From the NCBI RefSeq assembly GCF_016937615.1, contig NZ_JAFHKI010000057.1, positions 1 to 44,321 of the forward strand: a stretch of DNA of 44,321 nucleotides, given 5' to 3'. The notes under the pieces were generated by a model. The model was given only the letters and a program-made list of their open reading frames with translations, made no database searches and was not told where the DNA came from. Within the stretch, counting starts at the first letter, position 1. Each line of letters starts with the position of its first letter. This DNA comes from Pseudomonas lactucae. Lineage in GTDB: Bacteria; Pseudomonadota; Gammaproteobacteria; Pseudomonadales; Pseudomonadaceae. A program made the translations under genes and the position numbers. Below are positions 17,407-25,004 of this stretch, piece after piece.

Positions 17407-18786
17407 TCACAGCGCGTCGAGCTGTTGAAGGAGCGGGGCAATATCGTCGGGCCTGATCCGCTTATGCGCCGGTCCGCCGGGCGCAGTGTCCCGGCAAGCC
17501 TGGCGCGGCACACTGATCCCCAACGTGTCGAGCAGCGCCGTCGATTTGACCGGCGAGATTTCCCCCAGCGTGACCATTGGCGCCACCAGGCTGCGACGGT
17601 ACAGGCGGGCGGCAAGCACGCCGGTGGCGGTGTGAGGATCGACGATGTAGCCGGTGTCACGGTACAACTCGGTCATCTCATTCAGGGTTTCAGTATCGCT
17701 GACCGCGTAGGAGTCAATGATCATCCGCGCCTGCAACCAGCATTCATTGGCGATGCTCATCTCGCCACAGGCCTCCAGCCCGGCCATCAAGGCGCTCACC
17801 GCCTCGGCATCGTGTTCGTAAACCTCCCAGAGAAAACGCTCCAGATTGGAGAACGTCGACAGGTCCATGGCCGGTGACAAGGTGGTGTTGGCGCGCAGCC
17901 TGGAATAATGGTTCTTCAGGAACAGCTGGTGCAGGGCGTCGTTGGTATTGGTGGCCACGATCAGCTGGGTGATGGGCAAGCCCATTTTCTGTGCGATGTA
18001 ACCGGCATAGACTTCAGCGAAACTCGCCGCCGGCACACTGAAGCCGATCGGGCGCTGGCCGCCGCCCAGTTGCAGGACCGCGTGGAAATACACCACCAAC
18101 TGGGCCAGCACGTTGACCCAGTTGCTGGAGTTGAAGCTGATCGCCGCGTACGGTGCGCACGGCCATTGGTTGAACAGCCCGCTCACTATGCGCTGGCACT
18201 CGTCGAAGCTTCCGTCGACAGCGAACAGATGCATAGTGGGCTGCGCCACCGCCAACAGCGCCTGCAACTGATGCGGGGGCACGCCGTGTTCGGGATAGAG
18301 CACCACCACGTGGGCCTCGGCACAGTCTTTGAACGCTTCAATGGCCGCCAGGCCGGTGTCGCCGTTGGTGGCGCCGAGCACCACCGCGCGTCGACGCCGC
18401 TGGTGCAGAAAGTGCTGCACCAACTGTGCCTGCAACTGCGCGGCGAAATCCTTAGAGGAGCGGGTAGGGCCGTGGAACAGTTCCAGCACCCATTCGTTGC
18501 GGTCGACCTGATGCAAAGGTGCTACGGCACGGTGCTGAAACCGGCTGCTGGCGGCTTTGAGCAGGCGCTTGAGGTCTGTTTCGGCAATCGTCGCCCCCAC
18601 GAACGGCCGGATGATCCGATAAGCCAGTTCGTCGTAGGGCAAGGTTGACCAGTTAGCGATGTCGTGGGGCGCGAACAACGGCAGATCGAGAGGGACGAAC
18701 AACCCGCCGTCGTCGGCGATGCCGGACAACACGACCTTTTCGAAGTCGGCCTGCACGGCCGCATTTCGGGTACTTATGTAGCGCAT
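17407..18786 (-). CDS. threonine synthase-like PLP enzyme, divergent paralog
   Basis: The 459 residues follow the ThrC fold type II family: N-terminus MRYISTRN, the PLP lysine at 112 in LFHGPTRSSKDFAAQ, GATNGDTGLAAIEAF, SSNWVNVLAQLVVYFHA and the C-terminal HTATGVLAA. Several positions that are constant in biosynthetic ThrC differ. FKD is SKD before the lysine region, GATSGDTG is GATNGDTG, the HPxxRVSxVQ loop is YPEHGVPPHQ, and the Arg of SINWAR is Asn. These surround the phosphohomoserine site, so the natural substrate may not be O-phosphohomoserine. It lies 22 bp upstream of the lrp-like gene and 17 bp after the LysR gene. Confidence 0.85.
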   Translation of the reverse strand: MRYISTRNAAVQADFEKVVLSGIADDGGLFVPLDLPLFAPHDIANWSTLPYDELAYRIIRPFVGATIAETDLKRLLKAASSRFQHRAVAPLHQVDRNEWVLELFHGPTRSSKDFAAQLQAQLVQHFLHQRRRRAVVLGATNGDTGLAAIEAFKDCAEAHVVVLYPEHGVPPHQLQALLAVAQPTMHLFAVDGSFDECQRIVSGLFNQWPCAPYAAISFNSSNWVNVLAQLVVYFHAVLQLGGGQRPIGFSVPAASFAEVYAGYIAQKMGLPITQLIVATNTNDALHQLFLKNHYSRLRANTTLSPAMDLSTFSNLERFLWEVYEHDAEAVSALMAGLEACGEMSIANECWLQARMIIDSYAVSDTETLNEMTELYRDTGYIVDPHTATGVLAARLYRRSLVAPMVTLGEISPVKSTALLDTLGISVPRQACRDTAPGGPAHKRIRPDDIAPLLQQLDAL

Positions 18787-18803
18787 GGTTCGGCTCCGGC
18801 CGG

Positions 18804-19694
18804 TTATTTGTAACGGTGTGCCTGCTCGACCAGCCAGGTGGAAAACATCACGGCGTCGGGATGCTCGTCGGCGCCTGAACCGCGTACCAGGTAAAACGAC
18901 TCGCTGGCCTCTATGCGCTGGTCGAATGGTTCAACCAGGCACCCGTCCTGGAGCATTTCGTCGACCATAGAGGAGCGGGCCAGTGCAATGCCTTGCCCCA
19001 ATTGCGCCATGCGCAACGTCGAGATCAACGTATCGAACTGCAGGCCGCGCGATGAGTCGACCGCGTCGGCGCCGACCATCTTCAACCAGTATCCCCAGCC
19101 CTCTTCGTAACCCAGCACATGCAGCAGCGTGTGCTGGGCGATGTCGTTTGCCGTGTTCAGGGGGGCGTGCGCCATCAGGGTCGGCGAACAGACCGGAAAC
19201 AACGTGTCCCAGGTCAGGCGCTGGGACACCAGGCCGGGCCATTGGCCGTGGCCCCAGCGAATCTCCATATCGTCTTCGCCATCCAGTTCCTTGACCCAGA
19301 TATTGCTGATGTAGCGGATATCGACGTGCGGGTGCCGCTGACGAAAGTCCACCAGCTTGGGTGCCAGCCAGTGCACGAAAAACGCCAGGCTGCCGCGCAC
19401 CTTGATCGGCCGGCGTTTGTGTTGGCCGAAAATCTCGCTGGTGCCCACCGCCAGTCGTGTGATCGCGTCCTGCACCACCGGCAGATAGGCCTGGCCCTCT
19501 TCGGTCAAGCCCAGGCCCCGGGGCAGGCGTTTGAACAGGGCCACCCCCAGATGGCTTTCCAGTTGGCGGATCTGTTGACTGACCGCGCCTTGGGTCAGAC
19601 ACAGTTCGTCAGCGGCGTGGGTGAAGTTCAGGCAGCGAGCGGACACCTCGAAGGCTCGCAGCCAGTTCAAGGGGGGTAGCGGCTTTTGCTTCAT
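18804..19694 (-). CDS. LysR-family transcriptional regulator, GcvA-like
   Basis: This 296-residue regulator has an N-terminal winged HTH (PPLNWLRAFEVSARCLNFTHAADELCLTQGAVSQQIRQLE) and a C-terminal periplasmic-binding-like effector domain from about residue 92 (RGSLAFFVHWLAPKLVDFRQRHPHVDIRYISN). The start at 19694 (MKQKPLPPLNWL) is chosen because the HTH begins ten residues later. The open frame extends far upstream only as an antisense shadow of the permease. It lies inside a same-strand cluster for amino-acid import and homoserine metabolism and is the probable substrate-dependent activator. Confidence 0.92.
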   Translation of the reverse strand: MKQKPLPPLNWLRAFEVSARCLNFTHAADELCLTQGAVSQQIRQLESHLGVALFKRLPRGLGLTEEGQAYLPVVQDAITRLAVGTSEIFGQHKRRPIKVRGSLAFFVHWLAPKLVDFRQRHPHVDIRYISNIWVKELDGEDDMEIRWGHGQWPGLVSQRLTWDTLFPVCSPTLMAHAPLNTANDIAQHTLLHVLGYEEGWGYWLKMVGADAVDSSRGLQFDTLISTLRMAQLGQGIALARSSMVDEMLQDGCLVEPFDQRIEASESFYLVRGSGADEHPDAVMFSTWLVEQAHRYK

Positions 19695-19750
19695 GGTCTG
19701 GACCTCATCGACGCTGCACTGAGCACGCTGACCCACGCCGTCGAACGCGC

Positions 19751-21181
19751 CTAGAACGCATCGGACGGTTGTACCGTGGACGTGAGCGACAAGCGTCGTT
19801 CGCGGCTGTTGCGGGTAATGTAATACACGAAGTAGCACCATGCGATGAAGGGGATGCCGAAGTACAACGCTACCCGCTGTTCCGGATCGAAAGCGATCCC
19901 CACACAGGCCAGGCTGCAGCACGCCAGTGCGCCCAGCGGCACCCACGGGTAACCCCGAACCCTGAACTTGAGCTCGCGCACATCGCCGCCGTTGGCCACA
20001 TAGTGCCGGCGAAAGGCAATTTGGCTGGCGGCGATGCTCATCCACACCACCACCACCGCCAGCCCGGAGATCGATACCAGCGCCAGGTACACGGTGTCGG
20101 CGGCGAATACGCTGCTGAGCAGGGATGCGCCGCCGCCGATCATGCTCAAGATAATCGCGTTCAACGGCGTACCCATGCGGGTCAGTTGCGAGAACTGCTT
20201 GGGCAGGTGGCCCTGGTCGCTCAAGGTCCAGAGCATCCGTGAGGCGGCGTAGAGCCCGGAGTTGGCCGCCGACAACAGCGCGGTAATGATCACAAAGTTC
20301 ATGATGTCGGCCGAGTAGGGGATGCCGATATAGGTGAACACCGTCACAAAGGGGCTCTCCACCAAACCGGCCTGTTCGCGGGGCAGCAGGGTGGCCAGGA
20401 CAAAAATGGTGCCGACAAAAAAGATCGCCAGGCGCAGCACGGTGGTGCGAATGGCCCGTGGCACGTTGCGTTGAGGGTCTTTGGTTTCGCCGGCGGCGAT
20501 GCCGATCAGCTCGGTGCCCGAAAACGCGAACGACACGGCCAGCAAGGTCATCGCAATCGACATGAAACCGGTGGGGAACAAGCCTTCCCGAGTAAAGTTG
20601 GCCAAGCCGATGCTGTGCGCCTGATCGATATTCAACAGCCCGAGAATAGCCCCGCCGCCGATGACCAGAAACACCACCACCGTCACGACTTTTATGAGCG
20701 ACAACCAGAATTCGGTCTCGGCGAACAGACGCACCGAGACCACGTTGGTAAGGAACACCGTGCCGGCGAACAGCGCACTCCAGATCCATACCGGCGTGTC
20801 CGCAAACCAGCGGGTCATCAGGATCCCGGCTGCGGTGAATTCCGAGCCAATGGCCACGGTCCATGTCAGCCAGTACAGCCAGGCCACGGTGTAGCCGGTG
20901 CCCGGGCCGAGAAAGCGGGTTGCGTAGGTGCTGAACGAACCGGTTTCGGGCATCTGCACTGCCAGCTCACCCAGGCACATCATGACCATGTAGACCATCA
21001 GTGCGCCGATAATGTAGGCGATGACTGCCCCTAAGGGGCCTGCCTGGTTGACGGTGTAGCCGGACGTCAGAAACAAACCGGTGCCGATTACGCCGCCCAA
21101 GGCCAGCATGACAATATGGCGCGTCTGCATTTCCTGTTTGAAACCGGCGCGTGCGTTGAGTTTTTGTTCTTTTATGGACAT
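19751..21181 (-). CDS. AAT-family amino-acid permease, MmuP-like
   Basis: This 476-residue APC-superfamily permease has about 12 membrane segments. It resembles the S-methylmethionine permease MmuP over its full length, in segments such as [67 protein letters not shown] and [21 protein letters not shown]. The ATG at 21181 (MSIKEQKLN) is preferred to upstream starts at 21193 and 21226. No homocysteine methyltransferase (mmuM) is near, so S-methylmethionine use is not supported. A gamma-lyase gene precedes it instead, and it may bring in that enzyme's amino-acid substrate. Confidence 0.88.
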   Translation of the reverse strand: MSIKEQKLNARAGFKQEMQTRHIVMLALGGVIGTGLFLTSGYTVNQAGPLGAVIAYIIGALMVYMVMMCLGELAVQMPETGSFSTYATRFLGPGTGYTVAWLYWLTWTVAIGSEFTAAGILMTRWFADTPVWIWSALFAGTVFLTNVVSVRLFAETEFWLSLIKVVTVVVFLVIGGGAILGLLNIDQAHSIGLANFTREGLFPTGFMSIAMTLLAVSFAFSGTELIGIAAGETKDPQRNVPRAIRTTVLRLAIFFVGTIFVLATLLPREQAGLVESPFVTVFTYIGIPYSADIMNFVIITALLSAANSGLYAASRMLWTLSDQGHLPKQFSQLTRMGTPLNAIILSMIGGGASLLSSVFAADTVYLALVSISGLAVVVVWMSIAASQIAFRRHYVANGGDVRELKFRVRGYPWVPLGALACCSLACVGIAFDPEQRVALYFGIPFIAWCYFVYYITRNSRERRLSLTSTVQPSDAF

Positions 21182-21297
21182 GGTTGTTCTCATGAAAGTT
21201 GTTAGGGCAGGTCGCAACCTCGCCACTACGTTTTATTATTATTCCTCTTCATGAAACGCCCCGCAGACGGCCCTGTCGTGGGGTTTGAGACTTCAGT

Positions 21298-22536
21298 TCA
21301 GGCCGGCTCGCGGCTTTTTTCCTCGCGCAGGCAGCGCACAAACGCGAACGCCTGTTTCAGGTCGTCAAGCAAGTCGTCGGTGTCCTCGATGCCCACCGAA
21401 ACGCGCACCAGCCCTTCGGAAATACCCAGCGCCTGGCGTTCTTCCAGCGTGTTTTCCACATGGCTGGTGGTGCGGGCCGGGCCGTAGATGGTTTCGACCG
21501 CTCCGAGGTTGCCGGCGCAGTGAGCAAATCGCAGGCGCGGCAGCAGCACCTTGACCGAGTCCATGCCGCCAATCAGCACGAAACTGACAATGGCGCCAAA
21601 ACCGCCCATTTGCGCGCAGGCCACCGCGTGGTTCGGGTGACTGGGAAGACCGGGGTAATTGACGGACGCGACCAAGGGTTCAGTGCACAGGAACTCCGCC
21701 AGGGCATAGGCGCTGCGTTGCTGTTGGCGCATGCGCAGCACCAGGGTCTTCATGCCGCGGATGATCATATAGGCCGAGAACGGATCGAGTGTGGCGCCAT
21801 TGATTTCGCGGTAGTGCCGAACCTGGGCCATCAGCGCTTCGGTGCCGCAGACCAGGCCGCCCAATACGTCACCATGGCCACTGAGAAATTTGGTCGCGCT
21901 GTGGATGACCACATCCACCCCCAGTGCCAGCGGGTTCTGATTCAGCGGTGTAGCGAACGTGTTGTCAGCCACCACCAGGGCGCCGACACGCTTGGCCGCT
22001 GCCACCAGGCGCTGGATATCAAGGATTTTCAGGGTCGGGTTGGTCGGCGTTTCCAAGTACAGCAGCCGGCAGCCGTTGGCGATTTCGCGTTCGATCGCCT
22101 CGTGGTCGAAGGTCTCGCACAAGGTGACCTCCACGCCCATGCGCGGCAGGAACTCCTCGAAAATCTTGTTGGTTCCGCCATAGCTGTCCTTGGTGGACAC
22201 CACGCGGTCGCCCTGGGCCAGGAAGGTGTAGAGCACACTGCTGATGGCCGCCATGCCGCTGCTGAACGCAACCGCGGCTTCGGCCATTTCCAACTCACCG
22301 ATTTTGGCTTCGAGGGTTTCGACCGTCGGGTTGCTCATCCGGCTATAGATGAAGCCCGGGGATTTCCCCAGCGCCACGTCGTACCAGACGTCGATGTCGT
22401 CGTAACCGTAGGCGGCGCTGACCACGATAGGCGTCTGCGTCGCGTTGTAGGGGTGCCTGACTTGCTCTCCGCCCCAGACCGCCCGGGTCCCGGCGCCCGC
22501 ATTTTCAAGTCCAACGCTGTGAGGTTTATCGTTCAT
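21298..22536 (-). CDS. PLP-dependent Cys/Met-family gamma-lyase; candidate canavanine gamma-lyase
   Basis: This 412-residue fold type I enzyme of the cystathionine gamma-synthase/lyase family acts by gamma-elimination or gamma-replacement. Visible residues are FIYSRMSNPTVETLE (62-76), Tyr119 in DSYGGTNKIFEE, Asp191 in ADNTFATPL and the PLP lysine 216 in HSATKFLSGHGD. Methionine gamma-lyases usually have YGCT where this has YGGT, so that activity is less likely. The ATG at 22536 (MNDKPHSVG) is chosen over an upstream frame with an unlike leader. A homoserine dehydrogenase, an amino-acid permease and an aldehyde dehydrogenase follow. This is close to the canavanine-to-homoserine route known from legume-associated Pseudomonas. 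The substrate is inferred, not shown. Confidence 0.8.
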   Translation of the reverse strand: MNDKPHSVGLENAGAGTRAVWGGEQVRHPYNATQTPIVVSAAYGYDDIDVWYDVALGKSPGFIYSRMSNPTVETLEAKIGELEMAEAAVAFSSGMAAISSVLYTFLAQGDRVVSTKDSYGGTNKIFEEFLPRMGVEVTLCETFDHEAIEREIANGCRLLYLETPTNPTLKILDIQRLVAAAKRVGALVVADNTFATPLNQNPLALGVDVVIHSATKFLSGHGDVLGGLVCGTEALMAQVRHYREINGATLDPFSAYMIIRGMKTLVLRMRQQQRSAYALAEFLCTEPLVASVNYPGLPSHPNHAVACAQMGGFGAIVSFVLIGGMDSVKVLLPRLRFAHCAGNLGAVETIYGPARTTSHVENTLEERQALGISEGLVRVSVGIEDTDDLLDDLKQAFAFVRCLREEKSREPA

Positions 22537-22818
22537 TGAGGCTACTCGCACTGATGGAGTGACTGTCGGTTCGTTCACTGGATAGTGCGGCTCAATATAG
22601 GGATCGGTGGTGCGCCCGAGAAACGATGTTATCGGTGCCAAAGGGCAGCTTTTTTTAATGGGTATACGGATCGCCACTGGCGTTGCGCTGCCAATAGCAA
22701 CCGCCTGTCAGCCCCGTGCGCGGTTTTGTTGAACGTATCGTGATGATGTCCGGCCAGATAAATCAGGGACTGGGCCAATGGTCGGCTCAGTCATCAACCC
22801 GTCAGCAGGTGACTCATC

Positions 22819-22962
22819 ATGAAGAAATTCAGTCTGGTACTGTGCAGCATGTTGCTGCTGCACGGCTGTTTCGACAGCGCCGATAACGCCACCAAGAACA
22901 ATACCGACGGCAGCAAATCGTCGGTGCAGATGCAGGAGGGCAAGGCGCAGGAGAGTCAGTAA
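22819..22962 (+). CDS. small putative lipoprotein, 47 residues
   Basis: An ATG at 22819 with AGGTGA seven bases upstream opens a 47-codon frame, MKKFSLVLCSMLLLHGCFDS onward. It has a basic start, a hydrophobic core and a lipobox-like LLHGC, giving lipidation at Cys17. The rest is short, polar and charged (NNTDGSKSSVQMQEGKAQESQ) and looks unstructured. The His at the -2 position of the lipobox is unusual. It stands alone between the divergent gamma-lyase gene and the GntR regulator. No function can be assigned; an outer- or inner-membrane-anchored tail is all that can be seen. Confidence 0.7.
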   Translation: MKKFSLVLCSMLLLHGCFDSADNATKNNTDGSKSSVQMQEGKAQESQ

Positions 22963-22989
22963 CCCCGGTTGCCTATCACGCGTGTCTAC

Positions 22990-23002
22990 GTTGTCGTACA
23001 AC
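22990..23002. promoter_or_regulatory. GntR-type operator candidate upstream of its own gene
   Basis: GTTGTCGTACAAC is a near-perfect palindrome. Its reverse complement matches the block motif GT(T/C)GTACGATGAC at all but two positions. It is 50 bp before the GntR ATG and just upstream of a TATGAT (23011-23016) that could be a -10 box, so autoregulation is likely. Confidence 0.6.
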
Positions 23003-23051
23003 CAATGCGCTATGATGCGCATTCCTCCGTAAACCGAGATTTGTGTTCTTG

Positions 23052-23831
23052 ATGGACAACCCTAACGTCCAGCCCACGGTTCGCCGCCGGCACCGCAGCC
23101 TGGCCGAAGACCTGGTCACTGAGCTTTCCCGACGCATCTGTGCCGGTGAGCTGGCCCGGGGCACAAAGATGCCCACCGAATCGCAAGTGATGGCCGAGCA
23201 CGGTGTGAGCCGTACGGTGGTGCGTGAGGCCATCTCGCGTCTGCAAGCCTCGGGCCTGGTGGAAACCCGGCATGGCGTCGGTACGTTTGTGAAGGATATC
23301 CCGAGCCCCAGCGGGTTTCGGATCGACCCGGACACCATCGTGACCCTGCAGGATGTGCTGGCGGTGCTCGAATTGCGCATCAGCCTGGAAGTGGAGGCTG
23401 CCGGCCTGGCGTGCCTGGGGCGTACCGACGAGCAACTGCGGGTGATGCGCGACTCGCTGGATGCGCTTGATTCGCGGGCGGTGAGTGCCGACTATGCGGT
23501 GTCGGCGGACTTTCAGTTTCACCAGCAGATCGCCCTGGCCACCGGCAATCGCTACTTCACCGATATCATGCTGCACCTTGGGATGAACATCCTGCCGCGT
23601 ACGCGCCTGCACTCCAAACGCTTGGCCAACGACAATAAGGAGCCCTATCTGGAGCGCTTGAGTCGTGAGCATGAGGACATCTACAAAGCCATCCTGCGTC
23701 GCGATGCCGACGCCGCTCGCGCCGCGATGCGCCTGCACTTGTCCAACAGTCGCGAGCGCATGCGCCGCGCCTATGAAGCTGCCGCCGCCGAACTGTCGAA
23801 CGGCCCGGCCGTGGTGAGCGCGTCGCCCTGA
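23052..23831 (+). CDS. GntR/FadR-family transcriptional regulator of the acid-sugar block
   Basis: This 259-residue regulator has an N-terminal winged HTH (SLAEDLVTELSRRICAGELARGTKMPTESQVMAEHGVSRTVVREAISRLQASGLVETRHGVGTFV) and a C-terminal FCD domain from about residue 95. The FCD metal-ligand positions are plausible in SADFQFHQQIALATGN and LSREHEDIYKAILRRD. FCD-type GntR proteins usually release DNA on binding an acidic sugar or keto acid. The ATG at 23052 is preferred over a GTG three codons earlier. Operator-like motifs occur upstream of this gene, of kdgM, of the dehydratase and of kdgD, making it the likely repressor of the pectin/acid-sugar regulon. Confidence 0.9.
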   Translation: MDNPNVQPTVRRRHRSLAEDLVTELSRRICAGELARGTKMPTESQVMAEHGVSRTVVREAISRLQASGLVETRHGVGTFVKDIPSPSGFRIDPDTIVTLQDVLAVLELRISLEVEAAGLACLGRTDEQLRVMRDSLDALDSRAVSADYAVSADFQFHQQIALATGNRYFTDIMLHLGMNILPRTRLHSKRLANDNKEPYLERLSREHEDIYKAILRRDADAARAAMRLHLSNSRERMRRAYEAAAAELSNGPAVVSASP

Positions 23832-23872
23832 AACCTGCTGGTCGGCCCATCAATTGAACTGAATGCAGCTGG

Positions 23873-23907
23873 CTTGCCTGGCGCACGATGCGCGTGCGCC
23901 AGGCAAG
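23873..23907. terminator. bidirectional terminator-like hairpin between convergent gntR and kdgM
   Basis: CTTGCCTGGCGCACG (23873-23887) and CGTGCGCCAGGCAAG (23893-23907) form a perfect 15-bp stem with a 5-base loop. It lies between the stops of the GntR gene (plus) and the KdgM-type gene (minus). There is no T-run on either side, so it may act as a transcript-end stabiliser rather than a classic intrinsic terminator. Confidence 0.75.
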
Positions 23908-23919
23908 TCGTGGGCTGCG

Positions 23920-24645
23920 TTACATGAAGTTGTACTGCACGCCCAGGCGCCAGCGTGCCTGGCGGTCTTCAGAGGTGGCGTTGACCTTCACATCGCCGAT
24001 CTCCATGAACGGTGCCCATTCCTTGGTGAGCTTGTATTTGACGATCAGGTTCTGTTCGTAGTCGCTCTTCTTGTTGTCGTAGCGGATGTAGTCGGTCTTG
24101 AAATAGATGAACTGATATTCGTACGCCCATTTGCTCGCCGGCGTGTAGCCGAGCCAGCCCTCAAAACGATGCGTAGTCTGGTCATCCTTGATGTGGTCGG
24201 GCAGGTCTTCGTCGACCTGGTCGCGGTCGAGCTTCTTGGCGTCGAGGCGATAGCGCGTGGCCGCATAGAAGGCATCGTTGATCTTGTAGTTGTACTTGAG
24301 CCCGAATTTGTAAGTGGTCGAATCCTTGGAACTGTCCATCTGGAAGGCCGGGGTCAAGGTCGATTGCGGGCTGAGCTTGTAGTTGTAGCTGACGGTGAAC
24401 TCGTGGCCGTTGTTGACCATGTTGTCGTAGGCCACGTCTTCGCGGTCGCCCGCCGTGCGGTATTTCATTTCTGCTTCAAAACCCAGGCCGCTGTCCAGGC
24501 GATAGTTGAGCTTGATTCGATCGGCGTGGGCGCTGTCTTCCTCGGTGAACTGGTGGCGGTAGTTGATGCTGGCAGAGTCAGCGCTGACATAGAGCGGCAG
24601 GCTGAAGGTCAGGGCGGTAACAAGCGTGCGTAAGGTGGTGTTCAT
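23920..24645 (-). CDS. oligogalacturonate-specific porin, KdgM family
   Basis: KdgM-family monomeric outer-membrane porins let acidic oligogalacturonides into the periplasm. The 241-residue protein has a signal peptide (MNTTLRTLVTALTFSLPLYVSA, cut before DSASINY) and alternating beta-strand patterns. These include INYRHQF at the start, EAEMKYRT, HEFTVSYNYKLSPQSTLTPAFQM and YKFGLKYNYKINDAFYAATRYR. The C-terminal strand is RWRLGVQYNFM, close to the Phe-ended outer-membrane assembly signal. It is divergent from the acid-sugar dehydratase. An operator-like site lies about 95 bp upstream of its ATG. Confidence 0.87.
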   Translation of the reverse strand: MNTTLRTLVTALTFSLPLYVSADSASINYRHQFTEEDSAHADRIKLNYRLDSGLGFEAEMKYRTAGDREDVAYDNMVNNGHEFTVSYNYKLSPQSTLTPAFQMDSSKDSTTYKFGLKYNYKINDAFYAATRYRLDAKKLDRDQVDEDLPDHIKDDQTTHRFEGWLGYTPASKWAYEYQFIYFKTDYIRYDNKKSDYEQNLIVKYKLTKEWAPFMEIGDVKVNATSEDRQARWRLGVQYNFM

Positions 24646-24737
24646 ACGGTCTTCTTTTTTGTTTTTGTTAGGGTCGTTTGAGGGTGTTTCGGCACTGGGT
24701 TGTTGCGTATGGCTCTCATCTATGCTGCCGATATACG

Positions 24738-24752
24738 TTATCGTACGACAAG
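24738..24752. promoter_or_regulatory. GntR-type operator candidate, kdgM side
   Basis: TTATCGTACGACAAG contains the palindrome TCGTACGA (24741-24748). On the minus strand it reads GTCGTACGATAAC, one mismatch from GT(T/C)GTACGATGAC. It lies about 93 bp upstream of the KdgM-type ATG at 24645. Confidence 0.6.
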
Positions 24753-24927
24753 ATGACTCGTCTATGGGTTATCTGCTATTTTGAAACATCTTGAAATATA
24801 TATACCCAGTGAATAGGGCTACAAAGCAAATGCAGTTATTCCTTGGTTGTCTTTAAAAACGGGGCTTTTGTTGGTTCTTTCGGAAAATACGCGGGTGGTG
24901 AAGGGAGGTTATTGGGTCTTTTCAAGC

Positions 24928-24940
24928 GTTGTACGATGAC
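24928..24940. promoter_or_regulatory. GntR-type operator candidate, dehydratase side
   Basis: GTTGTACGATGAC here is identical over 13 bases to the site at 33276-33288 upstream of kdgD. It lies 64 bp before the dehydratase start codon, in the leader or core promoter, where a bound repressor would block transcription. Confidence 0.65.
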
Positions 24941-25004
24941 CTATGATCGATCGCAACAGACGACATCTCCCGTCTCAAATCCAATAAGAAGGCTCAAGAC
25001 GTCC

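Larger units (their letters stand above)
24646..25004. promoter_or_regulatory. divergent control region of kdgM-type gene and dehydratase
   Basis: This 359-bp AT-rich stretch has no gene. It holds two copies of the regulon motif, TTATCGTACGACAAG (24738-24752) and GTTGTACGATGAC (24928-24940). The second is followed at once by CTATGATC and lies 64 bp before the dehydratase ATG. Promoters for both divergent units must lie here. AAGAAGG at about 24986-24992 is the dehydratase ribosome site. I see nothing else in it. Confidence 0.6.

Noticed and set aside
18804..20864. LysR gene as a 686-residue fusion protein
   Set aside because: The extra N-terminal 390 residues are antisense to the permease gene. 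The HTH begins right after the ATG at 19694, so the gene is a normal LysR.
21298..22536. Methionine gamma-lyase (MegL) identity for the PLP enzyme
   Set aside because: The cysteine next to the active-site tyrosine (YGCT) is glycine here, and the downstream genes are for homoserine oxidation, not 2-oxobutyrate use.
22708..23022. Minus-strand frame of 104 codons between the gamma-lyase and gntR genes
   Set aside because: It overlaps the plus-strand small lipoprotein gene, has no ribosome site seen and no family likeness.
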